This document shows positions 16,137 through 26,755 of a stretch of 37,978 nucleotides of DNA, piece after piece. Source of the stretch: Prochloraceae cyanobacterium (GTDB taxonomy: Bacteria > Cyanobacteriota > Cyanobacteriia > Cyanobacteriales > JASJDA01). How positions within the stretch are numbered: the stretch's first letter is position 1; every line of letters starts with the position of its first letter. Below the pieces are notes generated by a model. That model did no database searches. It was not told the DNA's origin and saw nothing but the letters and a program-made list of their open reading frames with translations. The DNA lies in contig JASJDA010000035.1 of the NCBI GenBank assembly GCA_030065755.1, positions 1 through 37,978 on the forward strand, given 5' to 3'. The position numbers and the translations under genes are program-made.

Positions 16137-18254
16137 CTACGAAATACTCTTCGTCGCCACACGCACTAGTCGTAACCCGACGCTGAGATTTTTATTATAT
16201 GGGTTGTTGCTACGATATGCAGAACGACAATTAAAAGGTAAATGATTCCAAGAACCGCCCCGTCTTACTTTAGGATTATTCTTGTTTCTTGAATACCAAG
16301 CCCTACCATCCCTTGGCGCTCCCTCATAGTTGTCGTGCCAATCATCCTGACACCACTCCCAAACATTGCCGTGCATATCATATAAGCCAAAAGCATTGGG
16401 AGGAAAACTTCCTACTATCGTGGTTTCCATTCGATACTTGCTTTTGGGTTCTCTGGCATAACTATAATTGCCATTATAGTTGGCTAGCTCGCTGGTAATA
16501 GTTTCGCCAAAATGAAACGGAGTAGTAGTCCCAGCACGGCAAGCATATTCCCACTCGGCTTCGCTAGGCAGTCTATATTCTCTTTGCGTTTCTTTCGATA
16601 AGCGTTTACAAAATTCAACTGCATCCTCCCAGGAAATATTCTCTATAGGACGATTATCGCCTTTGAACCTGGATGGATCCCAATTTAGATCGCGATCGAC
16701 TTTGGGTTGGTTAGCAACTGCTTTCCACTGCGCTTGAGTCACTTGAAACTTACTCATAAAGAAAGGCTGAATACTTACTTCGTGTTGCGGTTTTTCCTTT
16801 CTAAATCCACTCCAATTAAATTTTTTAGACAGTTGTTCTATTTCCTCATATTTCGTTCCCATAATAAATTTGCCCCCAGGAATAGCGACCATTTTTAAAA
16901 CAACACCATTGCCCAAATCTTCAGTAAAGTATTCAGTTTGCTTGCTGCTGCGAGCGATTAATTGACCGCTTGCATTTACAGTTAGTAGCTCAAAACTAAA
17001 ATTGTTTAGTTGAGGTTCAGATCTCTTTGTAGACGATCGTTGAGTATCTCGATCGCTAGATTTATTGGGGTCAGGTTCGCTATCTGCAATGGATTGAGCT
17101 TTTGATTTTGTCTTAGATGTCTTTGTAGATGAAATTTGAGTATCTCGATCGAATAAAGTTCCTCCCACAACCGCAATACCTACTCCTGCACCTCCTAAAA
17201 TTGCTAATTTGAGCAACCCCCTGCGTTGTATCAAACCGAATTGAGAAGAAGTTTTTGGTTTTGGTGGAGTCGAAGTTTCTCTTGCAGAGGTTGGACGAGC
17301 AGTTATTGTTGAATAGGAAATAGGGCTAGTTGTTCTTTCGGGGGTTGAGGGGGAACTGGTGTTTTCTTTTTCTGGTATTGGATCTACTCTTACTGTTGTT
17401 GTAAGTCGATCGTTTTGACTCGTAGGGGAAGATTCTTTTAGTTCAAAAACTGCTTCTAATACATCTGACGCTTTTCTATAGCGCTGTTTGACATGGTAAG
17501 CTACCATTGTTTCTAAGATTAACTTCAATTGTGGAGTTACTCTTACCAAATTTGACCACACTAATTCCTCTGTCTCTGGATCTTTTAGCTCGCTTGGAGG
17601 CAATCCTGTTAGTGCTTGAATAGTAACGATACCCACTGCATAAATATCACTAGCGAATTTAGGGTTTCCTAATGCCTGTTCCGACGGCATATAGCCAGGA
17701 GTGCCGATAATTGTTCCTACTCTGGTTTCTCCTGTACTATTAATTACTTCAGTTTGAGCTACTTCTTTGATAGCTCCAAAGTCTATGAGAACTATTTGAG
17801 CGTCCTTTTGACGACGCATTAAGTTGGAAGGTTTGATATCCCGATGTATGTAGTTGTTCTCGTGAAGAAAAGCTAAAGGTTTTAAAATATCTTCTAATAA
17901 TGCGATCGCCTCTAATTCTGATAACTTTTTCCCCCGAATCAATTCTTTGCTTAGATCTTGTCCTTCAATAAATTCTTGAACCAAATACAATTGGCGATCT
18001 TCTTCAAAATAAGCGATTAATGAAGGAATTTGAGGGTGGTTATGACCCAGTTCATCTAAACTTCGAGCTTCTCGTTCAAACAAACCTTTAATAATTCCAA
18101 AGCTTTCTGGGCTACCTACTACTGGTCGCAAATGCTTTACTACGCATCGACGACCAAAATATTGAAGATCTTCTGCTAAATAGGTTTGACCAAAGCTCCC
18201 CCCACCTAGAGGTTTGATAATTTGAAAGCGACCGCCTACAGTATCAGTATTCAT
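16137..18254 (-). CDS. Membrane Ser/Thr protein kinase with C-terminal SUMF1 (FGE-like) domain
   Basis: The 705-residue protein has a Hanks-type kinase at 10-272: Gly loop LGGGSFGQTYLA (16-27), Lys40, HRDIKPSN (137-144), DFG (158-160) and [10 protein letters not shown] (184-193). A Ser/Thr/Pro-rich linker and one membrane helix (~347-367, preceded by QRRGLLK) follow. A second linker leads to a formylglycine-generating-enzyme/SUMF1 module (~450-700: MVAIPGGKFIMG, EYRLPSEAEWEYACRAG, GLYDMHGNVWEWC, RRGGSWN, GLRLVR). Kinase motifs look complete. In bacteria SUMF1-like domains are usually non-enzymatic or ligand-binding when fused to kinases. The layout suggests kinase inside, SUMF1 outside the membrane. 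It is closely related to the truncated gene at 36654. Confidence 0.92.
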   Translation of the reverse strand: MNTDTVGGRFQIIKPLGGGSFGQTYLAEDLQYFGRRCVVKHLRPVVGSPESFGIIKGLFEREARSLDELGHNHPQIPSLIAYFEEDRQLYLVQEFIEGQDLSKELIRGKKLSELEAIALLEDILKPLAFLHENNYIHRDIKPSNLMRRQKDAQIVLIDFGAIKEVAQTEVINSTGETRVGTIIGTPGYMPSEQALGNPKFASDIYAVGIVTIQALTGLPPSELKDPETEELVWSNLVRVTPQLKLILETMVAYHVKQRYRKASDVLEAVFELKESSPTSQNDRLTTTVRVDPIPEKENTSSPSTPERTTSPISYSTITARPTSARETSTPPKPKTSSQFGLIQRRGLLKLAILGGAGVGIAVVGGTLFDRDTQISSTKTSKTKSKAQSIADSEPDPNKSSDRDTQRSSTKRSEPQLNNFSFELLTVNASGQLIARSSKQTEYFTEDLGNGVVLKMVAIPGGKFIMGTKYEEIEQLSKKFNWSGFRKEKPQHEVSIQPFFMSKFQVTQAQWKAVANQPKVDRDLNWDPSRFKGDNRPIENISWEDAVEFCKRLSKETQREYRLPSEAEWEYACRAGTTTPFHFGETITSELANYNGNYSYAREPKSKYRMETTIVGSFPPNAFGLYDMHGNVWEWCQDDWHDNYEGAPRDGRAWYSRNKNNPKVRRGGSWNHLPFNCRSAYRSNNPYNKNLSVGLRLVRVATKSIS

Positions 18255-18488
18255 GAATAATTTGAATTTAAACTTTTTGTTTGAATTTCAGTCGATCTTT
18301 TTGTTGTATTACTCAAGAAAATAAATGGTAATGCAGCATCACCACTTTGGTTATGATATAAGAAGTTAGCTGTGGAATTCAATACAATTACCATTTTTAA
18401 TAGTATTCTAGTACTAGCAGGATTTTAAACTATTAAAACAAAAAAATATTATCGATCGTTATGTTCTCTAACGAATCATTCTAACTAT
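18255..18488. other. Upstream region of the kinase gene
   Basis: AT-rich, no open frame of note. It should hold the promoter of the minus-strand kinase gene. I see no clear operator or terminator. Confidence 0.4.
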
Positions 18489-18712
18489 TTAGACAGACAA
18501 ATATGAATCACTTTTTAGGCAAAATTCTCTAATTTTATTGCGGAATAAACGGACAGCAGATCTTTGTCCTATTTCTTTACTTCGATCGATAAATTGATAT
18601 CTGCCATTAAAGCTTTAAAAGTTTGCCAGCTAACACCTTTGAGAACCACTCTATTTTCTGAGGGAGTCGGTGTAGGTTGAGTTGTGGAAGCAGTAGGGTT
18701 TTTAACGTTCAT
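18489..18712 (-). pseudogene. Uma2-family protein with internal deletion
   Basis: From an ATG at 18712 (minus) the frame gives MNVKNPTAS, a Thr/Pro stretch and SENRVVLKGVSWQTFKALMA, which is the N terminus of a Uma2 protein. Immediately afterwards a different frame reads QFIDRSKEIGQRSAVRLFRN and ends at 18489, which is the extreme C terminus. About 130 central residues, including the PD-(D/E)XK core, have been lost. The tail is nearly the same as the remnant at 14963, so the two derive from sister genes. Confidence 0.75.
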
Positions 18713-18749
18713 ATAATGAGAAAAAAAGGTATTGGGAAATTGTTGTTAT

Positions 18750-19289
18750 ATGTCTCTGACGATCGCCGATTTAGAAAAGCTACAAACTCAACATCCAGAC
18801 CTCAAATTTGAACTTGTTGATGGAGATATTATTATTATGAGTCCGTCCGATTATTGTTCGGAGGAAGTTGGTGGGGAATTATTAAGATTACTAGCCAATT
18901 GGGTCAAACCTCGCAAATTAGGACGAGTAACGGGATCTTCTGCAGGTTTTATTATGCCTAATGGGGATTTACTAGCGCCAGATGTGGCTTTTGTTTCAGC
19001 TGACAAATTGAGAGAAAGTCCGCGATCGTATGCCGAAATTGTGCCAGATTTAGTAGTTGAAATTAAATCTTCTACGGATAAAATCAAAAAATTAACTCGA
19101 AAAATTGAGAGATTTATCGAGTTAGGAGTGAGTGTAGCAATACTCGTAGATCCAGACAAGCATCTGGTTACAGTCTATCGTCCTAACGCCGAAGCTGTGG
19201 AGTTAGGGGACGACGACAAGCTAACATTACCCAATCTTCTACCTGGATGGGAAGTACAAGTAAGAGAGCTGTGGCCTGTGGTATTCTAA
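18750..19289 (+). CDS. Uma2-family (PD-(D/E)XK-like) protein
   Basis: The 179-residue protein has the typical Uma2 order: TIADLEKLQ, FELVDGDIIIMSP, GGELLRLLANW, GSSAGFIMPNGDLLAPDVAFVS, PDLVVEIKSSTD, KIERFIELGVSVAILVDP and LPGWEVQVRELW. The acidic residues in APDVAF and VEIK fit the nuclease-like core. Uma2 proteins are hugely expanded in cyanobacteria and have no settled function. ATG at 18750 is preferred over an upstream TTG because it gives the usual N terminus. It lies next to a broken Uma2 gene on the opposite strand. Confidence 0.85.
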   Translation: MSLTIADLEKLQTQHPDLKFELVDGDIIIMSPSDYCSEEVGGELLRLLANWVKPRKLGRVTGSSAGFIMPNGDLLAPDVAFVSADKLRESPRSYAEIVPDLVVEIKSSTDKIKKLTRKIERFIELGVSVAILVDPDKHLVTVYRPNAEAVELGDDDKLTLPNLLPGWEVQVRELWPVVF

Positions 19290-19374
19290 AAACTAAATAT
19301 CAAAATACTGAATAATATATATATAAGCTAATTACGCCAGCCTAACAGAAATCGATCGACAGTAACTATCATCC

Positions 19375-22300
19375 ATGAAAAGTACTTTTCTAGAACGTCT
19401 CAACAGTCCAGAACGTCCAGTTATAGTCTTCGACGGCGCAATGGGGACCTCTTTACAAACGCAAAACCTCACTGCGTCAGATTTTGGCGGAGAAAAATAC
19501 GAAGGTTGTAACGAATATCTGGTACACAGTAAACCAGAGGCTGTAGAAAAAGTACATCGAGGTTTCCTAGAAGTGGGTGCGGATGTAATAGAAACCGATA
19601 CTTTTGGGGGAACTTCAATAGTTCTGGCAGAATACGATTTAGCAGACAAGGCTTATTATCTCAATAAAACCGCCGCAGAAATCGCCAAAAGAGTCGCCGC
19701 AGAATACTCTACACCAGAAAAACCTCGTTTTGTAGCTGGTTCTATGGGTCCTGGTACTAAATTACCAACTTTAGGACACATTGACTTCGATACTCTCAAA
19801 ACTGCTTATATAGAACAAGCAGAAGCTTTATATGACGGTGGTGCAGATTTATTACTTGTAGAAACATGTCAGGACGTACTGCAAATAAAGGCAGCATTGA
19901 ACGCGATCGAAGAAGTGTTTGAGAAAAAAGGCGATCGCCTCCCTCTCATGGTGTCCGTCACTATGGAACAGATGGGAACTATGTTAGTAGGGACAGAAAT
20001 TGACGCAGCTTTAGCAATACTCGAACCCTATTCTATAGATATCCTCGGTCTAAATTGTGCCACAGGGCCAGACTTGATGAAGGAACATATTAAATATCTC
20101 TCCGAACATTCTCCTTTCATCGTCTCCTGTGTTCCTAACGCTGGTTTACCAGAAAATGTTGGTGGAGTTGCGCACTACAAACTTACACCAATGGAGTTGC
20201 GAATGTCGTTGATGCACTTCGTAGAAGATTTAGGAGTGCAAATAGTTGGGGGTTGTTGCGGTACTCGTCCCGACCACATCGAACAATTAGCGGAAATGAC
20301 GCGAGATTTAACGCCAAAACAGCGTCATCCCCAATACGAACCCTCTGCTGCATCGATTTACAGTACCCAACCCTACATACAAGATAATTCTTTCCTCATT
20401 GTCGGAGAAAGATTAAACGCCAGTGGTTCTAAAAAGTGTCGGACTCTGTTGAATGATGAAGACTGGGACGGTTTAATCTCTCTGGCTAAATCGCAAGTAA
20501 AAGAAGGCGCACACGTCCTCGATGTCAACGTAGACTATGTAGGAAGGGATGGGGTGCGAGATATGCACGAAATCGCCTCCAGGTTAGTTAATAACGTTAC
20601 TTTACCTCTAATGCTGGACTCCACAGAATGGACGAAAATGGAGGCAGGATTAAAAGTAGCAGGTGGTAAATGTATTCTCAACTCCACTAACTACGAAGAC
20701 GGGGAAGAACGTTTTTACCAGGTATTGGAATTGGCTAAAAAATATGGTGCGGGTATAGTAGTCGGTACGATCGATGAAGATGGTATGGGACGGACTGCGG
20801 ATAAAAAGTTTGCCATAGCCAAACGTGCATACAATGCAGCTATTAAATATGGTATACCCGCCCACGAAATATTTTTCGACCCCCTAGCTTTACCAGTTTC
20901 TACAGGAATAGAAGACGATCGAGAAAATGGCAAAGCAACCGTAGAAGCAACTCGTCGCATCAGGGAAGAATTGCCAGGTTGTCACATTCTTTTGGGTATT
21001 TCTAACGTATCTTTTGGTTTAAACCCCGCTGCACGTCAGGTATTGAATTCGGTGTTTTTACACGAAACAATGGCGGTAGGATTGGATGGAGCGATCGTCA
21101 GTGCGAGTAAAATTTTACCCCTGTCGAAAATAGAACCAGAACATCAGAAAATCTGTCAGGATTTAATCTTCGATCGCCGCGAATTTGACGGAGATATTTG
21201 CACCTACGACCCACTTACCAAACTGACGGAATTATTTGCAGGGAAAAAGACTAAAAAAGATAAGGCTTTAGATACTAACTTACCTATAGAACAACGTCTC
21301 AAACAACATATTATCGACGGAGAAAGGATCGGTTTAGAAGAGGCTTTAACCGAAGCAATGGAAAAATATCCTCCCCTAGATATAATTAACACCTTCCTCT
21401 TAGATGGAATGAAAGTAGTAGGGGAATTATTTGGTTCGGGACAAATGCAGCTTCCTTTTGTATTGCAGTCAGCGCAAACTATGAAAGCAGCAGTGGCGCA
21501 TTTAGAACCTTTCATGGAAACAGAAGAAAGTGATAGCAGTGGAAAAGGGATATTCGTAATTGCTACTGTTAAAGGAGATGTCCACGATATTGGCAAAAAT
21601 TTAGTCGATATCATCCTCTCTAATAATGGTTACAAAGTAATTAATCTGGGAATAAAACAACCAGTCGAAAATATTATTCAAGCCTACGAAGAAAGTAACG
21701 CTGACTGCATCGCTATGAGTGGATTGTTAGTTAAATCTACGGCGTTTATGAAAGAAAATTTAGAGGTATTTAACGAAAGAGGAATTAGCGTACCTGTTAT
21801 TTTAGGTGGTGCGGCGCTAACTCCTAAATTTGTCAACCAAGATTGTCAAAATACCTATAAAGGTCAGGTAGTTTATGGCAAAGATGCCTTTTCTGACCTC
21901 CATTTTATGGACAAATTAATGCCTGCGAAAAAAGCAAACAAGTGGGACGATATTAAAGGATTTTTAGACGAATATACCGAAGAAAATAACGGCAAAAACG
22001 GCAAAAAAACCGAACCAGAAGAATACCAAATTAACCCCGATACTATAATTGGGGACGGATCCAAAACAAAACAATCTCCAACAGAAAAAGATACCAGACG
22101 ATCGGATGCTGTTACTCTCGATATCGATCGTCCCACTCCTCCTTTCTGGGGTACAAAGATACTAAACCCCCAAGATATCTCTCTAGAAGAGGTCTTCTGG
22201 TATCTAGACTTACAAGCGACGATCGCAGGACAATGGCAATTCCGCAAACCTAAAGAACAGTCAAAGGAAGAATACCAAGAGTTTTTAGCTGAAAAAGTTT

Positions 22301-22956
22301 ATCCTCTACTAGAAAAGTGGAAGCAGCTTATTATCGAGGAAAATTTACTCCATCCAACAGTAATATACGGCTACTTCCCAGTACAAGCAAAAGGGAATTC
22401 ATTGTATATCTACGATACCGAAGCGATAGCCCAAGGGAAAGACATAGAAACTCTAGAACCAGTAGCAACCTTAGAATTTCCCCGTCAAAAATCGTCCCGT
22501 CGTCTGTGTATTGCTGATTTCTTCGCGCCAAAAGGATCTGGTATCGTAGATGTATTCCCCATGCAAGCCGTAACGGTAGGGGAAATAGCTACAAAATACG
22601 CCAAAAAACTATTTGACTCCGATCGCTATACTGACTATCTCTATTATCACGGCATGGCGGTACAAACAGCAGAAGCGCTAGCAGAATGGACTCACGCTAG
22701 GATACGTCGCGAGTTAGGTTTTGCGACAGAAGAACCCGATAATATAAAAGACATCTTACAGCAAAGATATCGCGGTTCTCGCTATAGTTTTGGCTATCCT
22801 GCTTGTCCCAATATTCAGGATCAGTACAAGCAATTAGAGTTATTAGGTTGCGATCGCATCGACCTCTACATGGACGAAAGCGAACAAATATATCCCGAAC
22901 AATCTACTACTGCAATTATTACTTATCACCCAGTGGCTAAATACTTCAGCGCTTAA
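19375..22956 (+). CDS. metH: Cobalamin-dependent methionine synthase
   Basis: The 1193-residue enzyme transfers the methyl group of methyltetrahydrofolate to homocysteine through cobalamin. Homocysteine-binding domain ~1-320: zinc ligands Cys228 (GLNCATGP) and Cys294-295 (GGCCGTRP). Pterin-binding domain ~340-620: [22 protein letters not shown]. Cobalamin cap and binding domains ~640-870: GDVHDIGKN, His737 as the lower cobalt ligand, then SGLLVKS and LGGAALT. C-terminal AdoMet-dependent reactivation domain ~925-1193: [20 protein letters not shown]. Length fits the family and all domains are present. The gene stands alone; no cobalamin riboswitch is apparent in the 85 bp upstream. Confidence 0.97.
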   Translation: MKSTFLERLNSPERPVIVFDGAMGTSLQTQNLTASDFGGEKYEGCNEYLVHSKPEAVEKVHRGFLEVGADVIETDTFGGTSIVLAEYDLADKAYYLNKTAAEIAKRVAAEYSTPEKPRFVAGSMGPGTKLPTLGHIDFDTLKTAYIEQAEALYDGGADLLLVETCQDVLQIKAALNAIEEVFEKKGDRLPLMVSVTMEQMGTMLVGTEIDAALAILEPYSIDILGLNCATGPDLMKEHIKYLSEHSPFIVSCVPNAGLPENVGGVAHYKLTPMELRMSLMHFVEDLGVQIVGGCCGTRPDHIEQLAEMTRDLTPKQRHPQYEPSAASIYSTQPYIQDNSFLIVGERLNASGSKKCRTLLNDEDWDGLISLAKSQVKEGAHVLDVNVDYVGRDGVRDMHEIASRLVNNVTLPLMLDSTEWTKMEAGLKVAGGKCILNSTNYEDGEERFYQVLELAKKYGAGIVVGTIDEDGMGRTADKKFAIAKRAYNAAIKYGIPAHEIFFDPLALPVSTGIEDDRENGKATVEATRRIREELPGCHILLGISNVSFGLNPAARQVLNSVFLHETMAVGLDGAIVSASKILPLSKIEPEHQKICQDLIFDRREFDGDICTYDPLTKLTELFAGKKTKKDKALDTNLPIEQRLKQHIIDGERIGLEEALTEAMEKYPPLDIINTFLLDGMKVVGELFGSGQMQLPFVLQSAQTMKAAVAHLEPFMETEESDSSGKGIFVIATVKGDVHDIGKNLVDIILSNNGYKVINLGIKQPVENIIQAYEESNADCIAMSGLLVKSTAFMKENLEVFNERGISVPVILGGAALTPKFVNQDCQNTYKGQVVYGKDAFSDLHFMDKLMPAKKANKWDDIKGFLDEYTEENNGKNGKKTEPEEYQINPDTIIGDGSKTKQSPTEKDTRRSDAVTLDIDRPTPPFWGTKILNPQDISLEEVFWYLDLQATIAGQWQFRKPKEQSKEEYQEFLAEKVYPLLEKWKQLIIEENLLHPTVIYGYFPVQAKGNSLYIYDTEAIAQGKDIETLEPVATLEFPRQKSSRRLCIADFFAPKGSGIVDVFPMQAVTVGEIATKYAKKLFDSDRYTDYLYYHGMAVQTAEALAEWTHARIRRELGFATEEPDNIKDILQQRYRGSRYSFGYPACPNIQDQYKQLELLGCDRIDLYMDESEQIYPEQSTTAIITYHPVAKYFSA

Positions 22957-23117
22957 TTATTAACTAAATTTCCAGAAATAGAACACTTATTTAATTTTAA
23001 AGATGTGGTGAGAAAGATACCGTTGAAAGGGTTAGGTTAGAGACAAATCGATCGCAATATCTAGTTAACTTGACAACAAGGAACGGACATTGGAAAACGT
23101 CAATCGTTTAGTTATCA

Positions 23118-23339
23118 CTAGATTAGTTCGTGCCAAATTGTCCAATAGCTGTCATTTTCAACTAATAAACAAAATCGATTATTATCAAGATATTCTTTTA
23201 CTAAATCTAAGGCTGCGCCTTTGAGTTTTTTAGCAAAAGAAACTCCTTCTTTTAAATTATTACTTTGAATCTGAATTAGATTGTTCTCTGAGTCAGATAA
23301 AAACTTTTGTTTTAATTCTTTTTCCGTGATTATCAGCAT
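23118..23339 (-). CDS. Small hypothetical protein (73 aa)
   Basis: A frame with ATG at 23339 gives a 73-residue acidic/basic mixed protein (ITEKELKQKFLSD at the N terminus, ENDSYWTIWHELI at the C terminus), without membrane segments. AAGGAT about 15 nt upstream could be a weak ribosome-binding site. The composition looks protein-like and nothing overlaps it, so I consider it likely real but cannot assign a family. No partner gene adjoins it, so a toxin-antitoxin role is not supported. Confidence 0.5.
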   Translation of the reverse strand: MLIITEKELKQKFLSDSENNLIQIQSNNLKEGVSFAKKLKGAALDLVKEYLDNNRFCLLVENDSYWTIWHELI

Positions 23340-23830
23340 ATTAATGATAGACTTATCCTTTGTTCTTTAATGTTATTTAAATTGTATGAGACTAAACTGA
23401 CGACATCTGTACTTATAATGTTTCAGCGGTGACGAAAAGTTATAAAATATTTTACTTTTTGTTTTATACCAAACTCCATTAAAGTGAAAAATTTTATAAA
23501 AACCCGTTAAAACATCATTAAAAGCTTAAAACGTGTAGCAAAAAGTAAAAAAAATGTGAATTTTTGTATAGCAACAGTTTTTCTTGTCAATTACACGGTG
23601 TGACTAAAATTACAATAATTATGTAATCATAAAGTTGTTACGCTCAATAGTAACACAAATATTTAACCCTTGACCTCGTGAAGTCAATTATTGGCAATAA
23701 ATATTACCTATTTTTTTATTTGTAACTTTTTATTTATAAATAGGTTTAACTTTTTCAAGGTTTACATAAATTTACTTACTTCGATCGTACATAGAGAGAC
23801 TCTGTGTTACCGATCTATACTTCCTGATTT
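23340..23830. other. AT-rich intergenic region with small palindromes
   Basis: About 490 bp without a gene. Two short inverted repeats stand out near the right half: GTTAC-gctcaata-GTAAC (~23636-23654) and TTGAC-ctcgtgaa-GTCAA (~23670-23688). They could be operator sites, but nothing links them to a gene; the flanking genes both read on the minus strand. Confidence 0.4.
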
Positions 23831-24892
23831 TTATTGCCAACCTAGTTCTTTTCTAAATTCTTCAGAATATTTCGCTTTTGACCAATTTCTTGCTTTTTTA
23901 ACTTGTTCGACTTTTAGATCGATCGCGCCATTGAGGTTAGCGTCAGTGAGGTTAGCGTCAGTGAGGTAAGCGCCAGTGAGAATAGCACCAGTGAAATCTG
24001 CGCCTCTGAGGATAGAGCCAGTGAGGTCTGCATCATTGAGGATAGAGTCAGTGAGGTCTGCGCCTCTGAGGATAGTGCAAGTGAGAATAGCCCCAGTGAG
24101 AATAGCTCCAGTAGGGTTAGCCCCAGTGAGGTTAGCCCCAGTGAGAATAGCACCATCGAGGTTAGCACCATTGAGGTTAGCACCATTAAAGATAGCGCCA
24201 TTAAGGATAGCGCCATTAAGGATAGCCCCAGTGAGAATAGCGCCAGTAAGGTTAGCCCCAGTGAGGTTAGCCCCAGTAAGGTTAGCCCCAGTGAGGTTAG
24301 CCCCAGTGAGAATAGCTCCATTGAGGTTTACTGATTTTATGTCAGCTTTACTAAGATCGGCGAAAGAAAGGTCAGCATTACGGAGTATCGAAGGATTTTC
24401 TTTCTCTTTACTAGCAAGACCACTACTTACTAAAAAACTGCTTACTTGTGCGATTCTAGCGTTGTCCAGTTGACGAATCAACGTTACTGTTAAAGCTTGA
24501 GCCGCACGAGTAACTGGCTCTTCATGTTTTGCCTCAGCAAGCTGACTAGTAGTAAGAAGTTGAGTCATTTGCTGTAAATATTGTCTCAAAGCTTCTTGTC
24601 TCCGATTTTCTTGGCTCTCCTCGCTTTGGCGTTTTAGTAGTTCTTCTTGCCTTTTATTATCTTCCTTACTTTGGCGTTCTTCTCGCTCAATATCTTCTTT
24701 TCGCTTGCGCTTTTCAAATTCTTGATTAATATTTCGAGCAACAATTATGAGAGTAATAGGAGTAGCTAAGGCTTTTATCAATTCTAGTAACCTATTAAAA
24801 GTTGCACTTTCTAGCAGATAAACCAGAATAAGCAACCCAATGCCATAAACCCCCAAAATGTAAAGCTGAGCATATAAACCAAGATAATTCAC
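23831..24892 (-). CDS. Membrane-anchored pentapeptide-repeat protein
   Basis: The 353-residue protein has one or two hydrophobic helices at the N terminus (~10-27 and ~40-52), then a strongly charged coiled-coil (~58-110, rich in Glu/Lys/Arg/Gln). A ~60-residue linker (TRAAQALTVTLIRQLDNAR) and about 30 pentapeptide repeats of the A(D/N)LxG type follow (~173-335, mostly GANLT/GAILT). It ends LKVEQVKKARNWSKAKYS..FRKELG, the usual cap of cyanobacterial pentapeptide proteins. The repeats form a right-handed quadrilateral beta-helix; the function is probably scaffolding. The DNA at 23930-24330 is correspondingly repetitive. Confidence 0.88.
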   Translation of the reverse strand: MNYLGLYAQLYILGVYGIGLLILVYLLESATFNRLLELIKALATPITLIIVARNINQEFEKRKRKEDIEREERQSKEDNKRQEELLKRQSEESQENRRQEALRQYLQQMTQLLTTSQLAEAKHEEPVTRAAQALTVTLIRQLDNARIAQVSSFLVSSGLASKEKENPSILRNADLSFADLSKADIKSVNLNGAILTGANLTGANLTGANLTGANLTGAILTGAILNGAILNGAIFNGANLNGANLDGAILTGANLTGANPTGAILTGAILTCTILRGADLTDSILNDADLTGSILRGADFTGAILTGAYLTDANLTDANLNGAIDLKVEQVKKARNWSKAKYSEEFRKELGWQ

Positions 24893-25102
24893 TATAAACC
24901 TGATTTAAGATATCACTCATTAAATATGTACACCACAACTTTCAACTTTACCCCACCAGCGAGCGCATTTGCACCATTAGCTAGGAAGAGGGGTAATGAG
25001 TGAATATCCGAGCGCGAGCTTCTAAGATCTGAGGATGGTAGAACTCGATTTCAATCTTTCAACTTAATCTTCTAAAAGTTCGCGCAATTGCCTTCTCTGT
25101 CA

Positions 25103-26224
25103 TCACTTTAGAATTGTTTTTCTTAGTAATTTCCAATAATTGCTAAGTAAGCTATCGTATAGAGTTTTGCAATAGCATAAGAATGAGTTACTAAGCATGT
25201 CTTCACGTACCAAAATCGGACTACTTATTAGCACCTCGTGGTCTTGGCGAACGCGAAACTTAGCAACACTGGCTCTATCTGAGGGAAGTGATGGCAGCAT
25301 CTTTATCAGGTTTAAAATAGCTTTCAGATAAGCTATTGAATGACCTTTGTATGTTAGCAGTGTAATTTGTAATAACTCGTGCAAGAGCAATATTGGTGCG
25401 AGTAATAATAGGGTACGAATTTGGTAATTCTTGAGCATAAAATGCCAGCGGTTTCGGATTTGGTGCTGGAATAGTTTGGTGCCACGGGGACTGCAATTAT
25501 GAATAACGTGTGCTGTAGGCACTTCTATAATTCTGTAACCTGCCAGCTTGATTCTATGGGTAAAGTCTCCGTCATCCTTACCTGCGAAGTATCGGTTGTC
25601 GAATAAACCTGCGCGTATAGCGGCAGCACGAGAAATTAAGAGAGTGCAACCTGAGGCACAGCCGATATCTTGTGGCTCAGTTCCGCGCTCGTAAACTGGC
25701 TTACCTTGCCAAGGATTGACCGCTTCACACATAAAATGAAGGCTCGTTCCTGCATACTGGATCGTATCTGGTTTATTGGCATATACAACAATTGGGCTGG
25801 CGATTGCAATCGAAGGGTCTTGCTTCATGGCAGTTCTAAGCAAAAAAACGGTGTTTGCTTGTACCATGACATCAGCATCCATAATAAGTACATAGGGTGT
25901 CGTTGCACTAGTGATACCAAGATTACGCGCAGGATTTGGACCTTTATTGAAATCAAGACGCAGAACCCGAACACCAGACCATTGGGATTCAACCCAATCT
26001 GTCCCGCCGTCAGTACTAGCAACATCTACTATAGTTATCTGTTCATTGGGACAACCAGCCGCTTTCAGTGACTCCAGTGTTGCTGCTAGATAACTCAGAG
26101 CATTGTGGGTGACAATGGCAACTGAGACATCTTGAGGAAATTCTTCTACCGCCGTCACCTGTGTAGTAGCAGTAAAGTTGAGAGTCGTTTGCTTTTGTAA
26201 ATCCTCTATCTGTTTTGTTGTCAT
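25103..26224 (-). CDS. Family 2 glycosyltransferase
   Basis: The 373-residue protein has a GT-A fold: VSVAIVTHNAL, ITIVDVASTDGG, NKGPNPARNLGI, and the metal-binding MDADV motif (115-119). DIGCASGCTLLISRAA and GKDDGDFTHRIKLAGYRI form the acceptor side with the catalytic-base region. A hydrophobic C-terminal segment (~270-292) may anchor it to the membrane. It would transfer a sugar from a nucleotide-sugar onto a cell-surface glycan or lipid; the exact substrate cannot be told. An acetyltransferase remnant lies just upstream, so this may be the edge of a former polysaccharide cluster. Confidence 0.88.
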   Translation of the reverse strand: MTTKQIEDLQKQTTLNFTATTQVTAVEEFPQDVSVAIVTHNALSYLAATLESLKAAGCPNEQITIVDVASTDGGTDWVESQWSGVRVLRLDFNKGPNPARNLGITSATTPYVLIMDADVMVQANTVFLLRTAMKQDPSIAIASPIVVYANKPDTIQYAGTSLHFMCEAVNPWQGKPVYERGTEPQDIGCASGCTLLISRAAAIRAGLFDNRYFAGKDDGDFTHRIKLAGYRIIEVPTAHVIHNCSPRGTKLFQHQIRNRWHFMLKNYQIRTLLLLAPILLLHELLQITLLTYKGHSIAYLKAILNLIKMLPSLPSDRASVAKFRVRQDHEVLISSPILVREDMLSNSFLCYCKTLYDSLLSNYWKLLRKTILK

Positions 26225-26282
26225 AACGATCGTGACCTTTTAACTAAGTTTGTTAATAGTCTTAATAGATTGCTTTTGCAAA

Positions 26283-26405
26283 TTAATTGTTTTTGTTGCG
26301 CATCTTAGTAACTTTGGCTGGAACTCCAATAGCCACAGCATCATAGGGAATGTTTTTAGTAACTACGGCACTTCCACCAACAATGCACCCCTCACCAAAG
26401 ATTTT
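26283..26405 (-). pseudogene. Hexapeptide-repeat acetyltransferase, C-terminal remnant
   Basis: On the minus strand the last ~41 residues before the stop at 26283 read IFGEGCIVGGSAVVTKNIPY then DAVAIGVPAKVTK. This is the final coil and C-terminal cap of a left-handed beta-helix acyltransferase of the sugar/serine O-acetyltransferase type. Upstream the frame is AT-rich and not homologous, so the first ~150 residues are gone. It probably belonged with the neighbouring glycosyltransferase. Confidence 0.75.
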
Positions 26406-26554
26406 TGATTCTTTATTATAATTAGAAGTTTTTTGAGATTTTGTCAGTGAGAAAAGGTATGAAAAAGTATGAAAAAATACAATTAAATAGTTAAAAATTG
26501 TTAAGGAACGCGATCGCTCCAATAGGCAGCTTCAGACTAAACGGGGTAGTCTGT

Positions 26555-26690
26555 TTAACAGTTGTCAGTGAACAGTTACCAGTTATCACCCTTCGGGAGA
26601 GGGAACAGGCAACAGGCAACCAATGTTTTTGTAGAATGTCTAAGAACGTGGTTTAAATCTATAACTGATAACTGATAACTGATAACTGTT
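26555..26690. repeat. Short tandem (heptamer) repeats in inverted orientation
   Basis: The left block (~26558-26588, AACAGTTGTCAGT, CAGTTACCAGTTATC) is the inverse of the right block 26661-26688, four copies of ATAACTG. Between them lies GGGAACAGGCAACAGGCAAC. The string TTTAACAGTTGTCAGT recurs near 36075. These are the heptamer STRR-type repeats known from cyanobacterial genomes. Confidence 0.75.
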
Positions 26691-26755
26691 TATATTAATT
26701 CCCAAAAAAAGTAAACTCCGACTGAAATACTTTAGTCGGAGTAATTAACTACTGT

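Noticed and set aside
19290-19374. Cobalamin riboswitch before metH
   Set aside because: Only 85 bp of AT-rich sequence without the conserved B12-box core; metH is the B12-dependent enzyme and usually not repressed by such a switch.
23914-24473. Long open frames on both strands over the pentapeptide-repeat region
   Set aside because: They are by-products of the 15-bp repeat period of the pentapeptide gene; their Leu/Ser/Thr- or Arg/Pro/Ala-only proteins are not credible.
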